The notes below the pieces were generated by a model. It had not been told where the DNA came from. It did not search any database and was given only the letters and a program-made list of their open reading frames with translations. From CAIOTO01 sp040389165 (GTDB lineage: Bacteria > Pseudomonadota > Alphaproteobacteria > Paracaedibacterales > CAIOTO01), in assembly GCA_040389165.1 (NCBI GenBank), contig JAZKAK010000019.1, forward strand, positions 1 to 64,000: a stretch of DNA of 64,000 bases, given 5' to 3'. The position numbers and the translations under genes were made by a program. This document shows, piece by piece, positions 8,521-16,449 of the stretch. Position 1 is the stretch's first letter; each line of letters begins with the position of its first letter.

Positions 8521-8970
8521 TTAGAAAGACTTGAATACAACACATATCAAAATAATGATAAGGGCAATCGTGGGGATTTCATTGATAAGCCGAAAGAAAC
8601 GGCCTGATTTGAAGGGAACGCGGATGGCCAATGTTAAGCGGCATCTGTTCAGGTATAATTGGAACACAACTAGGGCCAAAACACAAGTTAATTTTAAATG
8701 CATCCAGCCAGCGATTCGATTTTGCGGTAACAAAAAGAGTAATCCACCAAACAAAAGTGATGCATGCATTGCTGGTGTCATAATACAGCGATAAAGCTTT
8801 TCTGCCATCACATCGAGTGTTCTTTTGCTTTCTTCATTCGTACTTTCAACATGATAAACAAAGATACGGGGCAAATAAAATAATCCTGCCATCCAGCAAA
8901 ATACAGCCAGTAAATGAAAAAATTTTATCAACAAATAGTGATCGGCTATAATATCTATAAGGTAGCTCAT
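8521..8970 (-). CDS. hemJ: Protoporphyrinogen IX oxidase HemJ
   Basis: An inner-membrane enzyme that oxidises protoporphyrinogen IX to protoporphyrin IX, the penultimate step of heme synthesis, in bacteria lacking HemG/HemY. The 149-residue protein has four hydrophobic helices and the family sequence KFFHLLAVFCWMAGLFYLPRIFVYHVE (residues 16-42, with the conserved His19). A conserved Lys follows in GWMHLKL. Location immediately upstream of rho is common in alphaproteobacteria. The start overlaps the stop of the preceding small ORF (ATGA), which implies translational coupling. Confidence 0.9.
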   Translation of the reverse strand: MSYLIDIIADHYLLIKFFHLLAVFCWMAGLFYLPRIFVYHVESTNEESKRTLDVMAEKLYRCIMTPAMHASLLFGGLLFLLPQNRIAGWMHLKLTCVLALVVFQLYLNRCRLTLAIRVPFKSGRFFRLINEIPTIALIIILICVVFKSF

Positions 8971-9170
8971 TTCTGCTCAGTCTCGCTGTTTTCTTTCACC
9001 TCAGTATTTTCAATCTCACTTACCGTTGCTTGATCTACATCAAGCGCCACACGTTCCCGTTGTTGCTGCTTTCTTTTCATAAGATTTTTTCTTAAAGCAC
9101 TTGCAAGTTTCTTTTGTCGCTCGGTGAGCGGCTTCCCATTCTTATCTGCTATTATTTTTTTATCATTCAT
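8967..9170 (-). CDS. Small conserved-type hypothetical protein, 67 aa
   Basis: Function unknown. The ATG at 9170 is preferred over an upstream in-frame start because it has the ribosome binding site AAGGACA and overlaps the ampG stop as ATGA. Its own stop overlaps the hemJ start in the same way. The product is hydrophilic, with a Lys/Arg-rich centre (KKLASALRKNLMKRKQQQRER) and an acidic tail, and has no membrane segment. Being wedged between ampG and hemJ with coupling on both sides argues that it is really translated. Confidence 0.7.
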   Translation of the reverse strand: MNDKKIIADKNGKPLTERQKKLASALRKNLMKRKQQQRERVALDVDQATVSEIENTEVKENSETEQK

Positions 9171-10390
9171 TTTGTTGTCCTTTTTATACAAATTAAAAAC
9201 CAAAAAGCTGGCACTGTTGTAAGTGCGGTCAAGAAAAACAACCAGCTCCACCCCACAAAATCAGCCATTACGCCAGCTAATAATGATATTATCACGCGAC
9301 TTAATGATCCCACAGCATACAAAAATGTAAAATGCCCCGCAGAAAAGGGGGACTTACAGTAAATTGTAATCATTGCAATAAATGCTGCTGACGCCATACC
9401 AGATGCAAAACTCTCAACACCTACTGTAATTACCAAAACAGATAAATTATGACCAACCCAAGCCTGAATAATAAACAGTAAACATGATACAGCTTGCAAA
9501 AACAAACTAACACCTACAATAAAAATAACCCCTAGTTGGTGGATTAAATAACCTGCAACTAAACCACCTAGCACCATAAGCGAAATACCAAATGATTTTG
9601 TGATATTTGCATATTCAATTTTATTAAACGCTAAATCGTGCAAGAAAGGAGCCGACATAGCATTCATCACTGTATCTGAAACTTTAAAAAGAAGAATGAA
9701 TAAAATTAAATACAAAAAAGGTGTTTCTTCGTATAAACTTTGAAAACTTGTTTTAAGTGTTTGAATGAATGATACAATTGGTGCAAATACAGTACCTACC
9801 GCAGTAACAGGGATAAAGAGCAAAGCAGGAATTCCAAGCAATTGAATAAAGCCCATAATCCAATAGGCCCAACGCCAATCATAGAGTGATGCAAGATAGA
9901 GCGCGCCAGCTCCTCCAATTAACATGCCGCATTTAAACCCAATTGATTCAACTGCAGCCCCTGCCCCAATTTGATTGGATGCAAGCAATTCAACACGCAA
10001 CGTGTCAATGACAATATCTTGGCTAGCAGCAAAAAAAGACAATGCAAAAGCGGCCATGGCAACCGCCCCCAACTGCTGCATTGGATCAAAGAAACCTAAT
10101 AATAGTGTTGAAATAACAAGCCCTATTTGCGCAGAAACACCCCATATTTTAAGCCCTGAGTGGCGAGATTTAAAACAATAATGAGCAAAGCGATCTAAAA
10201 ATGGGGCCCAAAGAAACTTAAGGCTATACGGCAAAGTAACCAGCGTAAATAAGCCAATCATAGAGGCACTAATTTTGCACTCAGTCAGACGAAAACTAAG
10301 CGTAGACAATGTTAACAGAAAAGGTATTCCACTTGCTACGCCAAGAAGAAAGAAATGAAAAATATGTCTATTAAAATATAAATTGATCAC
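9167..10390 (-). CDS. ampG: AmpG-type MFS muropeptide permease
   Basis: A 407-residue, 12-helix MFS carrier of the AmpG family, which imports anhydromuropeptides for peptidoglycan recycling. Recognised blocks are GVASGIPFLLTLSTL in helix 1, LVTLPYSLKFLWAPFLDRF (motif A region) and ASQDIVIDTLRVELL, the family's DI.iDA.R-like segment. It is the first gene of the ampG-small ORF-hemJ-rho unit. AmpG paralogues are frequent in intracellular alphaproteobacteria and the substrate may differ. Confidence 0.85.
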   Translation of the reverse strand: MINLYFNRHIFHFFLLGVASGIPFLLTLSTLSFRLTECKISASMIGLFTLVTLPYSLKFLWAPFLDRFAHYCFKSRHSGLKIWGVSAQIGLVISTLLLGFFDPMQQLGAVAMAAFALSFFAASQDIVIDTLRVELLASNQIGAGAAVESIGFKCGMLIGGAGALYLASLYDWRWAYWIMGFIQLLGIPALLFIPVTAVGTVFAPIVSFIQTLKTSFQSLYEETPFLYLILFILLFKVSDTVMNAMSAPFLHDLAFNKIEYANITKSFGISLMVLGGLVAGYLIHQLGVIFIVGVSLFLQAVSCLLFIIQAWVGHNLSVLVITVGVESFASGMASAAFIAMITIYCKSPFSAGHFTFLYAVGSLSRVIISLLAGVMADFVGWSWLFFLTALTTVPAFWFLICIKRTTK

Positions 10391-10695
10391 GTTTGTTCTT
10401 ATTTCGAATGTAGATGTGCGTGAATCATACGATTTTTACTTTATAGCATGTTCAACTGAAAAATGGCTACGACAAACGTAAAATACGAAGATATTCATTG
10501 CATATGATTGTTACATCGACAACACGGAAAACAGATAACACTGAACAGCAATTGTTATTTAAATATAAATTCAGATACCTTTTTTTGTTTTTCTTGGCAT
10601 GAAAAATAAAAAAATAGAATTGGACTTGAAAGTATAAAACTCCATCCCCATATCAGTTTTACTAGCAATCAACCAATTAATTCACAGGATATAAT
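10391..10695. other. Divergent intergenic region (ampG / secreted protein)
   Basis: About 305 bp of very AT-rich DNA separating divergent genes, so it must hold two promoters. No RNA gene or repeat is seen. A plausible sigma-70 pair for the rightward gene is TTGGAC (about 10620) with TATAAA (about 10634), but the spacing is short and it is only a suggestion. Confidence 0.35.
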
Positions 10696-11322
10696 ATGAA
10701 TAAATTTTTACCAGCTTTTTTAGCAATTATAACATTAGCAAATACTGAGTCCATGTCTGTGGATTTGAGATTTAACTTACGGGAATCTGATGACAGAGGA
10801 TATACAAATACTTCTGCATACAGGTACTCAGACACCTCCACATACAAACAATTTGTTCGAAATGGGAAAAGGGCAGAAACGGCACACAAAACTGCTAAAT
10901 TCCAGCAATCAAGAACATTTATAGCTAGGGATATCACATCTAAAGAAATAGACGCTATTGTAGCTACACACAGTGAAGCACAAATCTATCAAAAACAACA
11001 AGCTAATATAGCACAACTCTGGAAAAAATCAAAGCCAGCGTCTCATCATATCAAGGGATCTTCGTTATTAAAGTTAGTAGGGAAAAAAGAAATTTCCTCT
11101 TCATTTGGATTTTTCGCTTCACATAGAGTGAATAAGAAACTCCTTTCCGTGGTAAAAACAGCAGAGTTCTTACCTTTGTCAATAACAATCAACAATGTGT
11201 CTGCTCTATCAATTACATCATCAGCCGCAACAACTAATTCAGAAACAGGTTCTGAAAACGAAAATATACGTAATAACGCATTAACATCAACACCTACTAC
11301 GTATTACTTCACGAAAAAATAG
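10696..11322 (+). CDS. Hypothetical secreted protein, 208 aa
   Basis: The N-terminus (MNKFLPAFLAIITLANTESMS) is a short signal peptide-like segment. The rest is rich in Ser, Thr, Asn and Lys with no recognised domain. Residues 30-50 are Tyr/Ser/Thr-rich. A ribosome binding site (AGGAT) precedes the ATG. Composition similar to the 1213-2046 gene suggests lineage-specific exported proteins, possibly acting on a host, but nothing in the sequence proves a function. Confidence 0.6.
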   Translation: MNKFLPAFLAIITLANTESMSVDLRFNLRESDDRGYTNTSAYRYSDTSTYKQFVRNGKRAETAHKTAKFQQSRTFIARDITSKEIDAIVATHSEAQIYQKQQANIAQLWKKSKPASHHIKGSSLLKLVGKKEISSSFGFFASHRVNKKLLSVVKTAEFLPLSITINNVSALSITSSAATTNSETGSENENIRNNALTSTPTTYYFTKK

Positions 11323-11337
11323 TTCTTAATAACAAAC

Positions 11338-11500
11338 CATGCTACCCGTCACTTTTATTTTTCTTACTGTCATTCCCGCGGAGGCGGGGATCCAGGCTGT
11401 TTAGCTCTCCCCAAACTCACGGTTTTTAAAGGGGCTTTTCTGGATTCCCGCCTCCGCGGGAATGACAAGGGTGGAGTGACAAAAAGTGACGGGTAGCATG
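11338..11500. mobile_element. 163-bp palindromic mobile element (MITE), copy 1, with 9-bp target duplication
   Basis: The element begins CATGCTACCCGTCACTTTT and ends with its reverse complement, giving 19-bp perfect terminal inverted repeats. Inside is a second nested palindrome, TGTCATTCCCGCGGAGGCGG at about 11369-11388 and its inverse at about 11446-11466, so the whole unit can fold into one long hairpin. The flanks carry the direct repeat ATAACAAAC at 11329-11337 and 11501-11509, a perfect 9-bp target site duplication. It has no coding capacity. A copy with no difference that I could find is at 61552-61714. Confidence 0.9.
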
Positions 11501-11510
11501 ATAACAAACA

Positions 11511-11549
11511 TGCTCGCATGATATAAATGAACAACAGCTTATGCGAGCA
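11511..11549 (+). other. 9-bp inverted repeat, possible transcript-end hairpin
   Basis: TGCTCGCAT (11511-11519) pairs with ATGCGAGCA (11541-11549) over a 21-nt loop, without a clear T run after it. Before the mobile element inserted, this hairpin would have lain about 20 bp after the stop of the secreted-protein gene, so it may be its original 3' hairpin. Confidence 0.35.
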
Positions 11550-11660
11550 GACCTCAATATTCTTTTTATCGACAATACTTCATTTGAAATTTGACATATG
11601 ATGTGAACTTAGGTTTAATGAGTCATCATTAGATTCGAGTCATTTTGAGAGATCAGTCAA

Positions 11661-12071
11661 ATGAAATCAAAGAATTTCACATATACCTCCACAACTGGAG
11701 AAATTTGCGTAACTGTACAGCCTTATTTCTTACAGTCGCACTCTCTGCCTGAGAAATCTCAGTTCATGTGGAGTTATCATATCCAGATTGAGAATTTGGG
11801 TGATGCACCTTACCAGCTAATGAGCCGCTTTTGGCGCATTACCGATGGGAACGGTCACGTAAAAGAAGTTTCTGGCGAAGGCGTCATTGGCGAACAACCT
11901 ATTTTAAATCCGGGTGAACTTTTTGAATATACCAGCGGAACCCCGCTTCATACACCATCTGGATTTATGGGCGGTCATTATGAAATGGAAACGTCTGAAG
12001 GTGACCTCATTCGCGTGGAAATCCCACCATTTTCACTGGATAGCCCTTTTGCCAGCGCAAGCGTACATTGA
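11661..12071 (+). CDS. apaG: ApaG family protein
   Basis: A 136-residue single-domain protein with the fibronectin III-like ApaG fold. Its hallmark blocks are YHIQIENLGDAPYQLMSRFWRITDGNG, VSGEGVIGEQPILNPGE and YTSGTPLHTPSGFMGGHYEM. ApaG is linked genetically to Ap4A and cobalt/magnesium resistance in enterobacteria, but its biochemical role is unresolved. The stop overlaps the folE start (TGATG), so the two are translationally coupled. Confidence 0.95.
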   Translation: MKSKNFTYTSTTGEICVTVQPYFLQSHSLPEKSQFMWSYHIQIENLGDAPYQLMSRFWRITDGNGHVKEVSGEGVIGEQPILNPGELFEYTSGTPLHTPSGFMGGHYEMETSEGDLIRVEIPPFSLDSPFASASVH

Positions 12072-12658
12072 TGAATAAAGAAACACCTACTCATAAGCCG
12101 ACACAGCATGATGCAGAAGAGGCTGTTCGTACACTCCTCGCCTTTACAGGCGATGATCCTTTGCGTGCAGGACTCTTGGATACACCTGGACGGGTTGTAC
12201 GTGCTTTAACTGAACATTTCAAAGGGTATAATGAAGATCCCGCACAGCTTCTTCAAAAAACATTTGATGAAATTTCTGACTATAATGGCATTGTTCTGTT
12301 ACGTGATATCCCTTTCTATTCACATTGCGAACACCATATGGCACCTATTCTAGGCGTCGCGCACGTTGCTTATTTGCCAAATTCTCGTGTTGTTGGCATT
12401 AGCAAATTAGCACGTGTTGTAGAAACATTTGCCAAACGCTTGCAAATCCAAGAAAAAATGACAGCACAAATCGCAAAAGCTATCGATATGCAGATAAAAC
12501 CTAAAGGTGTTGCGGTCATGATTGAGGCAACACATCATTGCATGCTAGGGCGCGGCGTTAATAAATCTGGCGCGCAACTTATCACAATTCACCATACTGG
12601 CATTTTTCAAACAGACTTGACAAAACAAGCTGAAATTCGAACACTTTTTCAGAAGTAA
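12071..12658 (+). CDS. folE: GTP cyclohydrolase I
   Basis: Converts GTP to dihydroneopterin triphosphate, the first step of folate synthesis. The 195-residue protein contains the zinc and active-site segments FYSHCEHHMAPILG and EATHHCMLGRGV, which supply the Cys, His and Cys ligands, and the KLARVVETFAKRLQIQE block. ATG at 12071 overlaps the apaG stop; a TTG one codon earlier is less likely. folP lies 1.2 kb downstream across the ccm genes. Confidence 0.96.
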   Translation: MNKETPTHKPTQHDAEEAVRTLLAFTGDDPLRAGLLDTPGRVVRALTEHFKGYNEDPAQLLQKTFDEISDYNGIVLLRDIPFYSHCEHHMAPILGVAHVAYLPNSRVVGISKLARVVETFAKRLQIQEKMTAQIAKAIDMQIKPKGVAVMIEATHHCMLGRGVNKSGAQLITIHHTGIFQTDLTKQAEIRTLFQK

Positions 12659-12665
12659 ACGTGTT

Positions 12666-13382
12666 ATGTACACACACATATATGCATTTCTAAAACCAAA
12701 AGAATTACTAAGAACGGCACTCTTTCTTCGCAAATTAACAGGCATTCCAGCTATTTTACTTTTTTTCTTTGGATTCTTTGGAGGCCTTTTCTTTGCCCCT
12801 GCTGATTATCAACAAGGTGAATATGCACGCATACTCTATGTTCATGTACCTGCGTCATGGGGTGCATTAGCTATTTACAGTAGCATGGCCATACTGTCAG
12901 CCGCAGGCCTTGTCACACGCATGCCACAATTCTTTTTGATAAGTAAATCCGTGGCGCCCATCGGCTTAACGTACTGCATCATTAGCCTAATCACGGGAAG
13001 TTTATGGGGCAAACCAACGTGGGGGACTTTTTGGGTTTGGGATGCACGACTTACCTCAATGTTCATTCTGTTTCTTTTATATATTGGCTATATCCACTTA
13101 AGCCGTCCTCATAGCCTAAGGCAGCTTGTGCCAGCATCTTTTCTTTCTGTGCTAGGTTTCATCAATATTCCTATTATCAAAGGATCCGTTGAATGGTGGT
13201 ACACACTCCACCAACCAGCCACGATTCGTGTATTTTCAACAACATCGGCGCTTCACTCTTCAATGGCATGGCCGCTTTGGATAATGGCGATCGCCTTTGC
13301 ACTGTATGCCATTTATTTAGGTACCTATCGCATGGAGCGACTGCTGAACGAGAACATGAGGGCGCCTTCATGTGCTATGTAA
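12666..13382 (+). CDS. ccmC: Heme exporter protein CcmC
   Basis: An inner-membrane protein of cytochrome c maturation system I that loads heme onto CcmE. The 238-residue protein has six predicted helices and the WWD heme-handling motif WGKPTWGTFWVWDARLTS (about residues 114-131). Conserved His residues lie before it (YVHVPASW) and after it (ALHSSMAWPLW). It begins 8 bp after folE and its stop overlaps the ccmD-like ORF. CcmA, CcmB, CcmF, CcmG and CcmH are not in the window. Confidence 0.95.
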   Translation: MYTHIYAFLKPKELLRTALFLRKLTGIPAILLFFFGFFGGLFFAPADYQQGEYARILYVHVPASWGALAIYSSMAILSAAGLVTRMPQFFLISKSVAPIGLTYCIISLITGSLWGKPTWGTFWVWDARLTSMFILFLLYIGYIHLSRPHSLRQLVPASFLSVLGFINIPIIKGSVEWWYTLHQPATIRVFSTTSALHSSMAWPLWIMAIAFALYAIYLGTYRMERLLNENMRAPSCAM

Positions 13383-13462
13383 TGCTTTCTTATGGAATAA
13401 CGTTATTTTTTCTTATCATCCTTTATCTTAAAATTGTTAAGTCTCATGACACGAACACATGA
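13382..13462 (+). CDS. ccmD: Short CcmD-like membrane protein, 26 aa
   Basis: An ATG at 13382 overlaps the ccmC stop (TAATG) and encodes 26 residues: a short start, one hydrophobic helix (about residues 5-18, ITLFFLIILYLKIV) and a polar tail. Its stop overlaps the ccmE start region. CcmD is a small single-helix protein (usually 45-70 residues) encoded between ccmC and ccmE, where it helps release holo-CcmE. Position, topology and coupling support the call, but the sequence is too short for homology. Confidence 0.6.
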   Translation: MLSYGITLFFLIILYLKIVKSHDTNT

Positions 13463-13847
13463 ACGCCTAATCCACGTTATCGGTGCATTTCTTATTACTG
13501 CTGGACTTGCGTTATGGTTAACAAGCACTTTTCGCGAAAATATGTTGTTTTTCATCACACCTACTGAATTTGCACAGCTACCAAAAGAGCACTCAATAAA
13601 ATCAGGAAAACGTTTCCGATTAGGAGGGCTTGTCTTAACTGGAAGCATCAAAAAGAATGGGCTTGATTTAATATTTACCGTTATTGACGAACATAGTGTA
13701 ACGATGATCGTTCAGTATCATGGCATCGCCCCTGAACTTTTTCGTGAAAAGCAAGGCGTCATCGCAGAGGGTACACTTAAAGGTGAGTTTTTTGAGGCTA
13801 AACGCCTGCTCGTCAAACATGACGAACGCTATATACCGCGAAAATAA
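13446..13847 (+). CDS. ccmE: Cytochrome c-type biogenesis heme chaperone CcmE
   Basis: A periplasmic, membrane-anchored chaperone that binds heme covalently and passes it to the CcmFH lyase. It has one N-terminal anchor helix (about residues 9-28), an OB-fold with GKRFRLGGLVLTGS, and the heme-attachment segment LLVKHDERYIPRK near the C-terminus, containing the expected His. The ATG at 13446 is preferred over an upstream TTG because it gives the usual short cytoplasmic tail. It overlaps the ccmD-like ORF by 17 bp. Confidence 0.93.
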   Translation: MTRTHERLIHVIGAFLITAGLALWLTSTFRENMLFFITPTEFAQLPKEHSIKSGKRFRLGGLVLTGSIKKNGLDLIFTVIDEHSVTMIVQYHGIAPELFREKQGVIAEGTLKGEFFEAKRLLVKHDERYIPRK

Positions 13848-13872
13848 AAAAAAAATAAGGAAACACATAATT

Positions 13873-14772
13873 ATGGCATTTAATTTTGATAAACATACGC
13901 ATATCATGGCTATTCTCAACATCACAACTGATTCAGTGTCAGGTGATGGTATATATGATCCTACGCAACGAAAATCTGATTTAATTGATCATGCACTCAA
14001 AAGAACTGAAAGCTTTGTTAACGCTGGCTGTCATATTCTGGATATTGGCGCGGAAAGCACGCGCCCAGGCGCAGCACCCGTTAGTTTGGATAAAGAACTA
14101 GAACGGACCATTCCAATTATCGAAGCAATTCGACAAAATTTTGATATTCCTATTTCTATTGATACGACAAAAGCGCTTGTTGCAGACGAGGCAATGAAGC
14201 ATGGGGCAAACATCATCAACGACGTAAGCGGATTATTGTTGGATCCAGAGATGGTCAATGTTGCCGTTGCACACCAATGCTATACGATTATTATGCATTC
14301 ATTTAATGCTGGTGTGATTGAAAAAACGACTCTAGGTGGACGTTACCTAACGAGCGAAATAAACGCTAACGAAAACATCATCGTACGTATTTGCAATGAC
14401 CTTAAACGACAAGCAAATTTTGCAATTGAAAAGGGCCTCAATCAGAACAAAATCATTCTTGATCCAGGTATTGGCTTTGGAAAGACAGTCGAGCAGAATA
14501 TCGAAATCATGGCAAGATTAAATGAAATCACAAAACTGCCCTACCCTATTTTACTTGGCGCCTCACGCAAATCTTTTATTGGCTACACAGTAAACGCCCC
14601 CGTTGACAAGCGCCTTGGAGGCAGCCTTGCTGCACTGACCGTGGGCATAATGAAAGGCGCACGAATTATTCGCGTCCATGATGTTGAAGAATCTGTGCAA
14701 GCAGCGATACTTGTGGATGCAATTTCACATGCTGCTCCATTTACCTATTCACTTGGCCAGCATCCGTTGTAA
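13873..14772 (+). CDS. folP: Dihydropteroate synthase
   Basis: Condenses p-aminobenzoate with hydroxymethyl-dihydropterin diphosphate in folate synthesis. The 299-residue TIM barrel has DIGAESTRPGA, SIDTTKALVADEAMKHGANIINDVSG, LDPGIGFGKT, LLGASRKSFIG and RVHDVEESVQA. Start ATG at 13873 has AAGGAA upstream; a longer frame upstream overlaps ccmE and is not used. Loop 1, usually NVTPDSFSDGG, reads NITTDSVSGDG here. Asn16 is kept but the Pro is Thr, an unusual change in a substrate-binding loop. Confidence 0.93.
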   Translation: MAFNFDKHTHIMAILNITTDSVSGDGIYDPTQRKSDLIDHALKRTESFVNAGCHILDIGAESTRPGAAPVSLDKELERTIPIIEAIRQNFDIPISIDTTKALVADEAMKHGANIINDVSGLLLDPEMVNVAVAHQCYTIIMHSFNAGVIEKTTLGGRYLTSEINANENIIVRICNDLKRQANFAIEKGLNQNKIILDPGIGFGKTVEQNIEIMARLNEITKLPYPILLGASRKSFIGYTVNAPVDKRLGGSLAALTVGIMKGARIIRVHDVEESVQAAILVDAISHAAPFTYSLGQHPL

Positions 14773-14836
14773 TAACACCAATTGGATCAATTTGCAGATG
14801 AATATGCACTCACACCTATAATTTCGTCAGGTTTAG

Positions 14837-15028
14837 CTAGCCCATTTTTTCATCTACCACTACCCCTTGTGTTTTTCTTGACATTCCCCCCAAAATAGGG
14901 TTAATTTCACCTATGGATTCTATCCCGTTGAGTATGATATTTGCGTTTTGACTGGCAAAAGCATCGGCAATAGCACGGCCTATTCCGCTGGCTAACCCAG
15001 TGATCAAAACAGTTTTTTCTTTGAACAT
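14837..15028 (-). pseudogene. 3-hydroxybutyrate dehydrogenase-like SDR fragment, 63 aa
   Basis: Only the N-terminal Rossmann half-turn of a short-chain dehydrogenase remains: KTVLITGLASGIGRAIADAFASQNANIILNGI with the TGxxxGIG cofactor motif. The ANIILNG ending is typical of D-3-hydroxybutyrate dehydrogenase. After that the frame runs through about 20 unrelated residues to a stop. The catalytic Ser-Tyr-Lys region is absent. A perfect ribosome binding site (CAGGAGA) before the ATG at 15028 shows that this was once a real start. The remnant probably arose by deletion in a shrinking genome. Confidence 0.75.
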
Positions 15029-15128
15029 CGTGTTCTCCTGGTATTTATTTAAATATATTTTAAACAATCGCTTGCATATTAAGCATAGCGTCGTGAATTT
15101 AATTTTTTAGAAATGGTCAAACTATTTT

Positions 15129-16376
15129 ATGAAAAACAATGAAAAAAAAATAAAAACACCCATTCCCTCATCAATTTGGGCTATTGGGATGGCAAGCTGC
15201 TTGCTTAATATTTCGTCCGCTCTTGTTTTTTCATTATCAGGAATTTATTTGTATGGACAGGGTATTGGCATTCAATGGATTTCATCATTAGAGCATATTG
15301 TTGACGCTATTGCGTATATCATGAAAGTATTTTCAGGGATCATCAGTGACTATTTCAGACGCCGAAAGACCATCATGGTTATTGGTTTTGGTATGGCTAT
15401 GTTTTCACGCCCAGTTATGGCCTTTTCCGTCACATTTTTTGCTGTAGGAATGGCTTATAGTATTATATTCATCTCGCGCATTCTTGAACGTATTGGCAAT
15501 GGAATGCAATCAACACCGCGTGATGCGTTAATTGCTGATCTATCACCGCAAGATATTAAAGGTGAATGCTTTGGTCTTCGAACAGCACTCACCAATGCTG
15601 GATCAGTTATTGGCGGTGGCCTTGCAGTATTTGCCATGTACTGGACATCTAATAACTATCAACAAATTTTTTGGATGGCATGTATTCCGCCTATAATAGC
15701 GCTCATTATTTTGCTTATTTTTGTGCGAGATTCAAAACTAAAACCTGAAGAAATGGAAAACCAAACAAAACCAAAACGTCACCCCTTACACTTAAGTGAC
15801 ATGCCGCGTCTGGGTAAGCCTTTTTGGTACCTCATGCTTATTGTGGCGGTTTTTATGCTGGCGCGCGTAAGTGAATCACTTCTTGGTCTTCATGCTAATA
15901 TAAACTTCGACCTGCCAAAACAATGGGTTCCTATGGTTGTTCTTACGTATAATGCTGCCAATTCATTGACGGCCTACCCTATTGGTCGTTTTTCTGATCG
16001 TATTCCGCGTCATTACATTTTGGCACTTGGTTGTTTTTGCCTAGTTCTTGCCGATTTACTCCTCGCCTTAGCACCTAATTTAACAGTAGCTATGATTGGG
16101 GTTGCTGTTTGGGGTATCCAAAGAGGCATCACAGAAAGCATGTTCTTAGCGCTTATAGCAGACTTTGTGCCTGCTGATTTGCGCGGAACAGGTTTTGGTA
16201 TCTTTTATTTATTTAGTGCAGGCTCGATTGTTTTTGCTGGTATTTTTGGCGGCATGATTGCCGATCGTTTTTCAATGGCAACTATGTATATTGCCAGCGG
16301 ATGTATCGCTGCAGCTTCTCTTGGCCTTCTCTTTTTCATCTATAAATTAGGAAAGATGAGAGTATCAAAGGTTTAG
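15129..16376 (+). CDS. MFS transporter, 12 helices
   Basis: A 415-residue inner-membrane carrier. Motif A-like GIISDYFRRRKTIMVIG follows helix 2 and there is a second-half copy PIGRFSDRIPRHYILALG. The segment SRILERIGNGMQSTPRDALIADLSP resembles a subgroup of uncharacterised MFS proteins (YkuC/DHA1-like). No substrate can be assigned. The start lies next to an A-rich tract without a good ribosome binding site. It is monocistronic, divergent from the dehydrogenase fragment. Confidence 0.85.
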   Translation: MKNNEKKIKTPIPSSIWAIGMASCLLNISSALVFSLSGIYLYGQGIGIQWISSLEHIVDAIAYIMKVFSGIISDYFRRRKTIMVIGFGMAMFSRPVMAFSVTFFAVGMAYSIIFISRILERIGNGMQSTPRDALIADLSPQDIKGECFGLRTALTNAGSVIGGGLAVFAMYWTSNNYQQIFWMACIPPIIALIILLIFVRDSKLKPEEMENQTKPKRHPLHLSDMPRLGKPFWYLMLIVAVFMLARVSESLLGLHANINFDLPKQWVPMVVLTYNAANSLTAYPIGRFSDRIPRHYILALGCFCLVLADLLLALAPNLTVAMIGVAVWGIQRGITESMFLALIADFVPADLRGTGFGIFYLFSAGSIVFAGIFGGMIADRFSMATMYIASGCIAAASLGLLFFIYKLGKMRVSKV

Positions 16377-16449
16377 AATTCCATTTGCCATCATTCATGA
16401 GCATGCTACACTAATCCAAATTCATATAAAATATTGGAAAATTGTAGCA

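Noticed and set aside
8531..8794. 87-codon frame opposite hemJ
   Set aside because: Antisense shadow of a well recognised gene, with no start signal or motif.
13193..13462. 89-codon frame overlapping the end of ccmC
   Set aside because: Most of it is a shadow of ccmC in another frame; only its last 26 codons, from 13382, make sense, as a ccmD-like gene.
11661..14772. Riboswitch ahead of the folate/ccm operon
   Set aside because: The leader is short, and no conserved THF or other riboswitch core could be recognised by eye.
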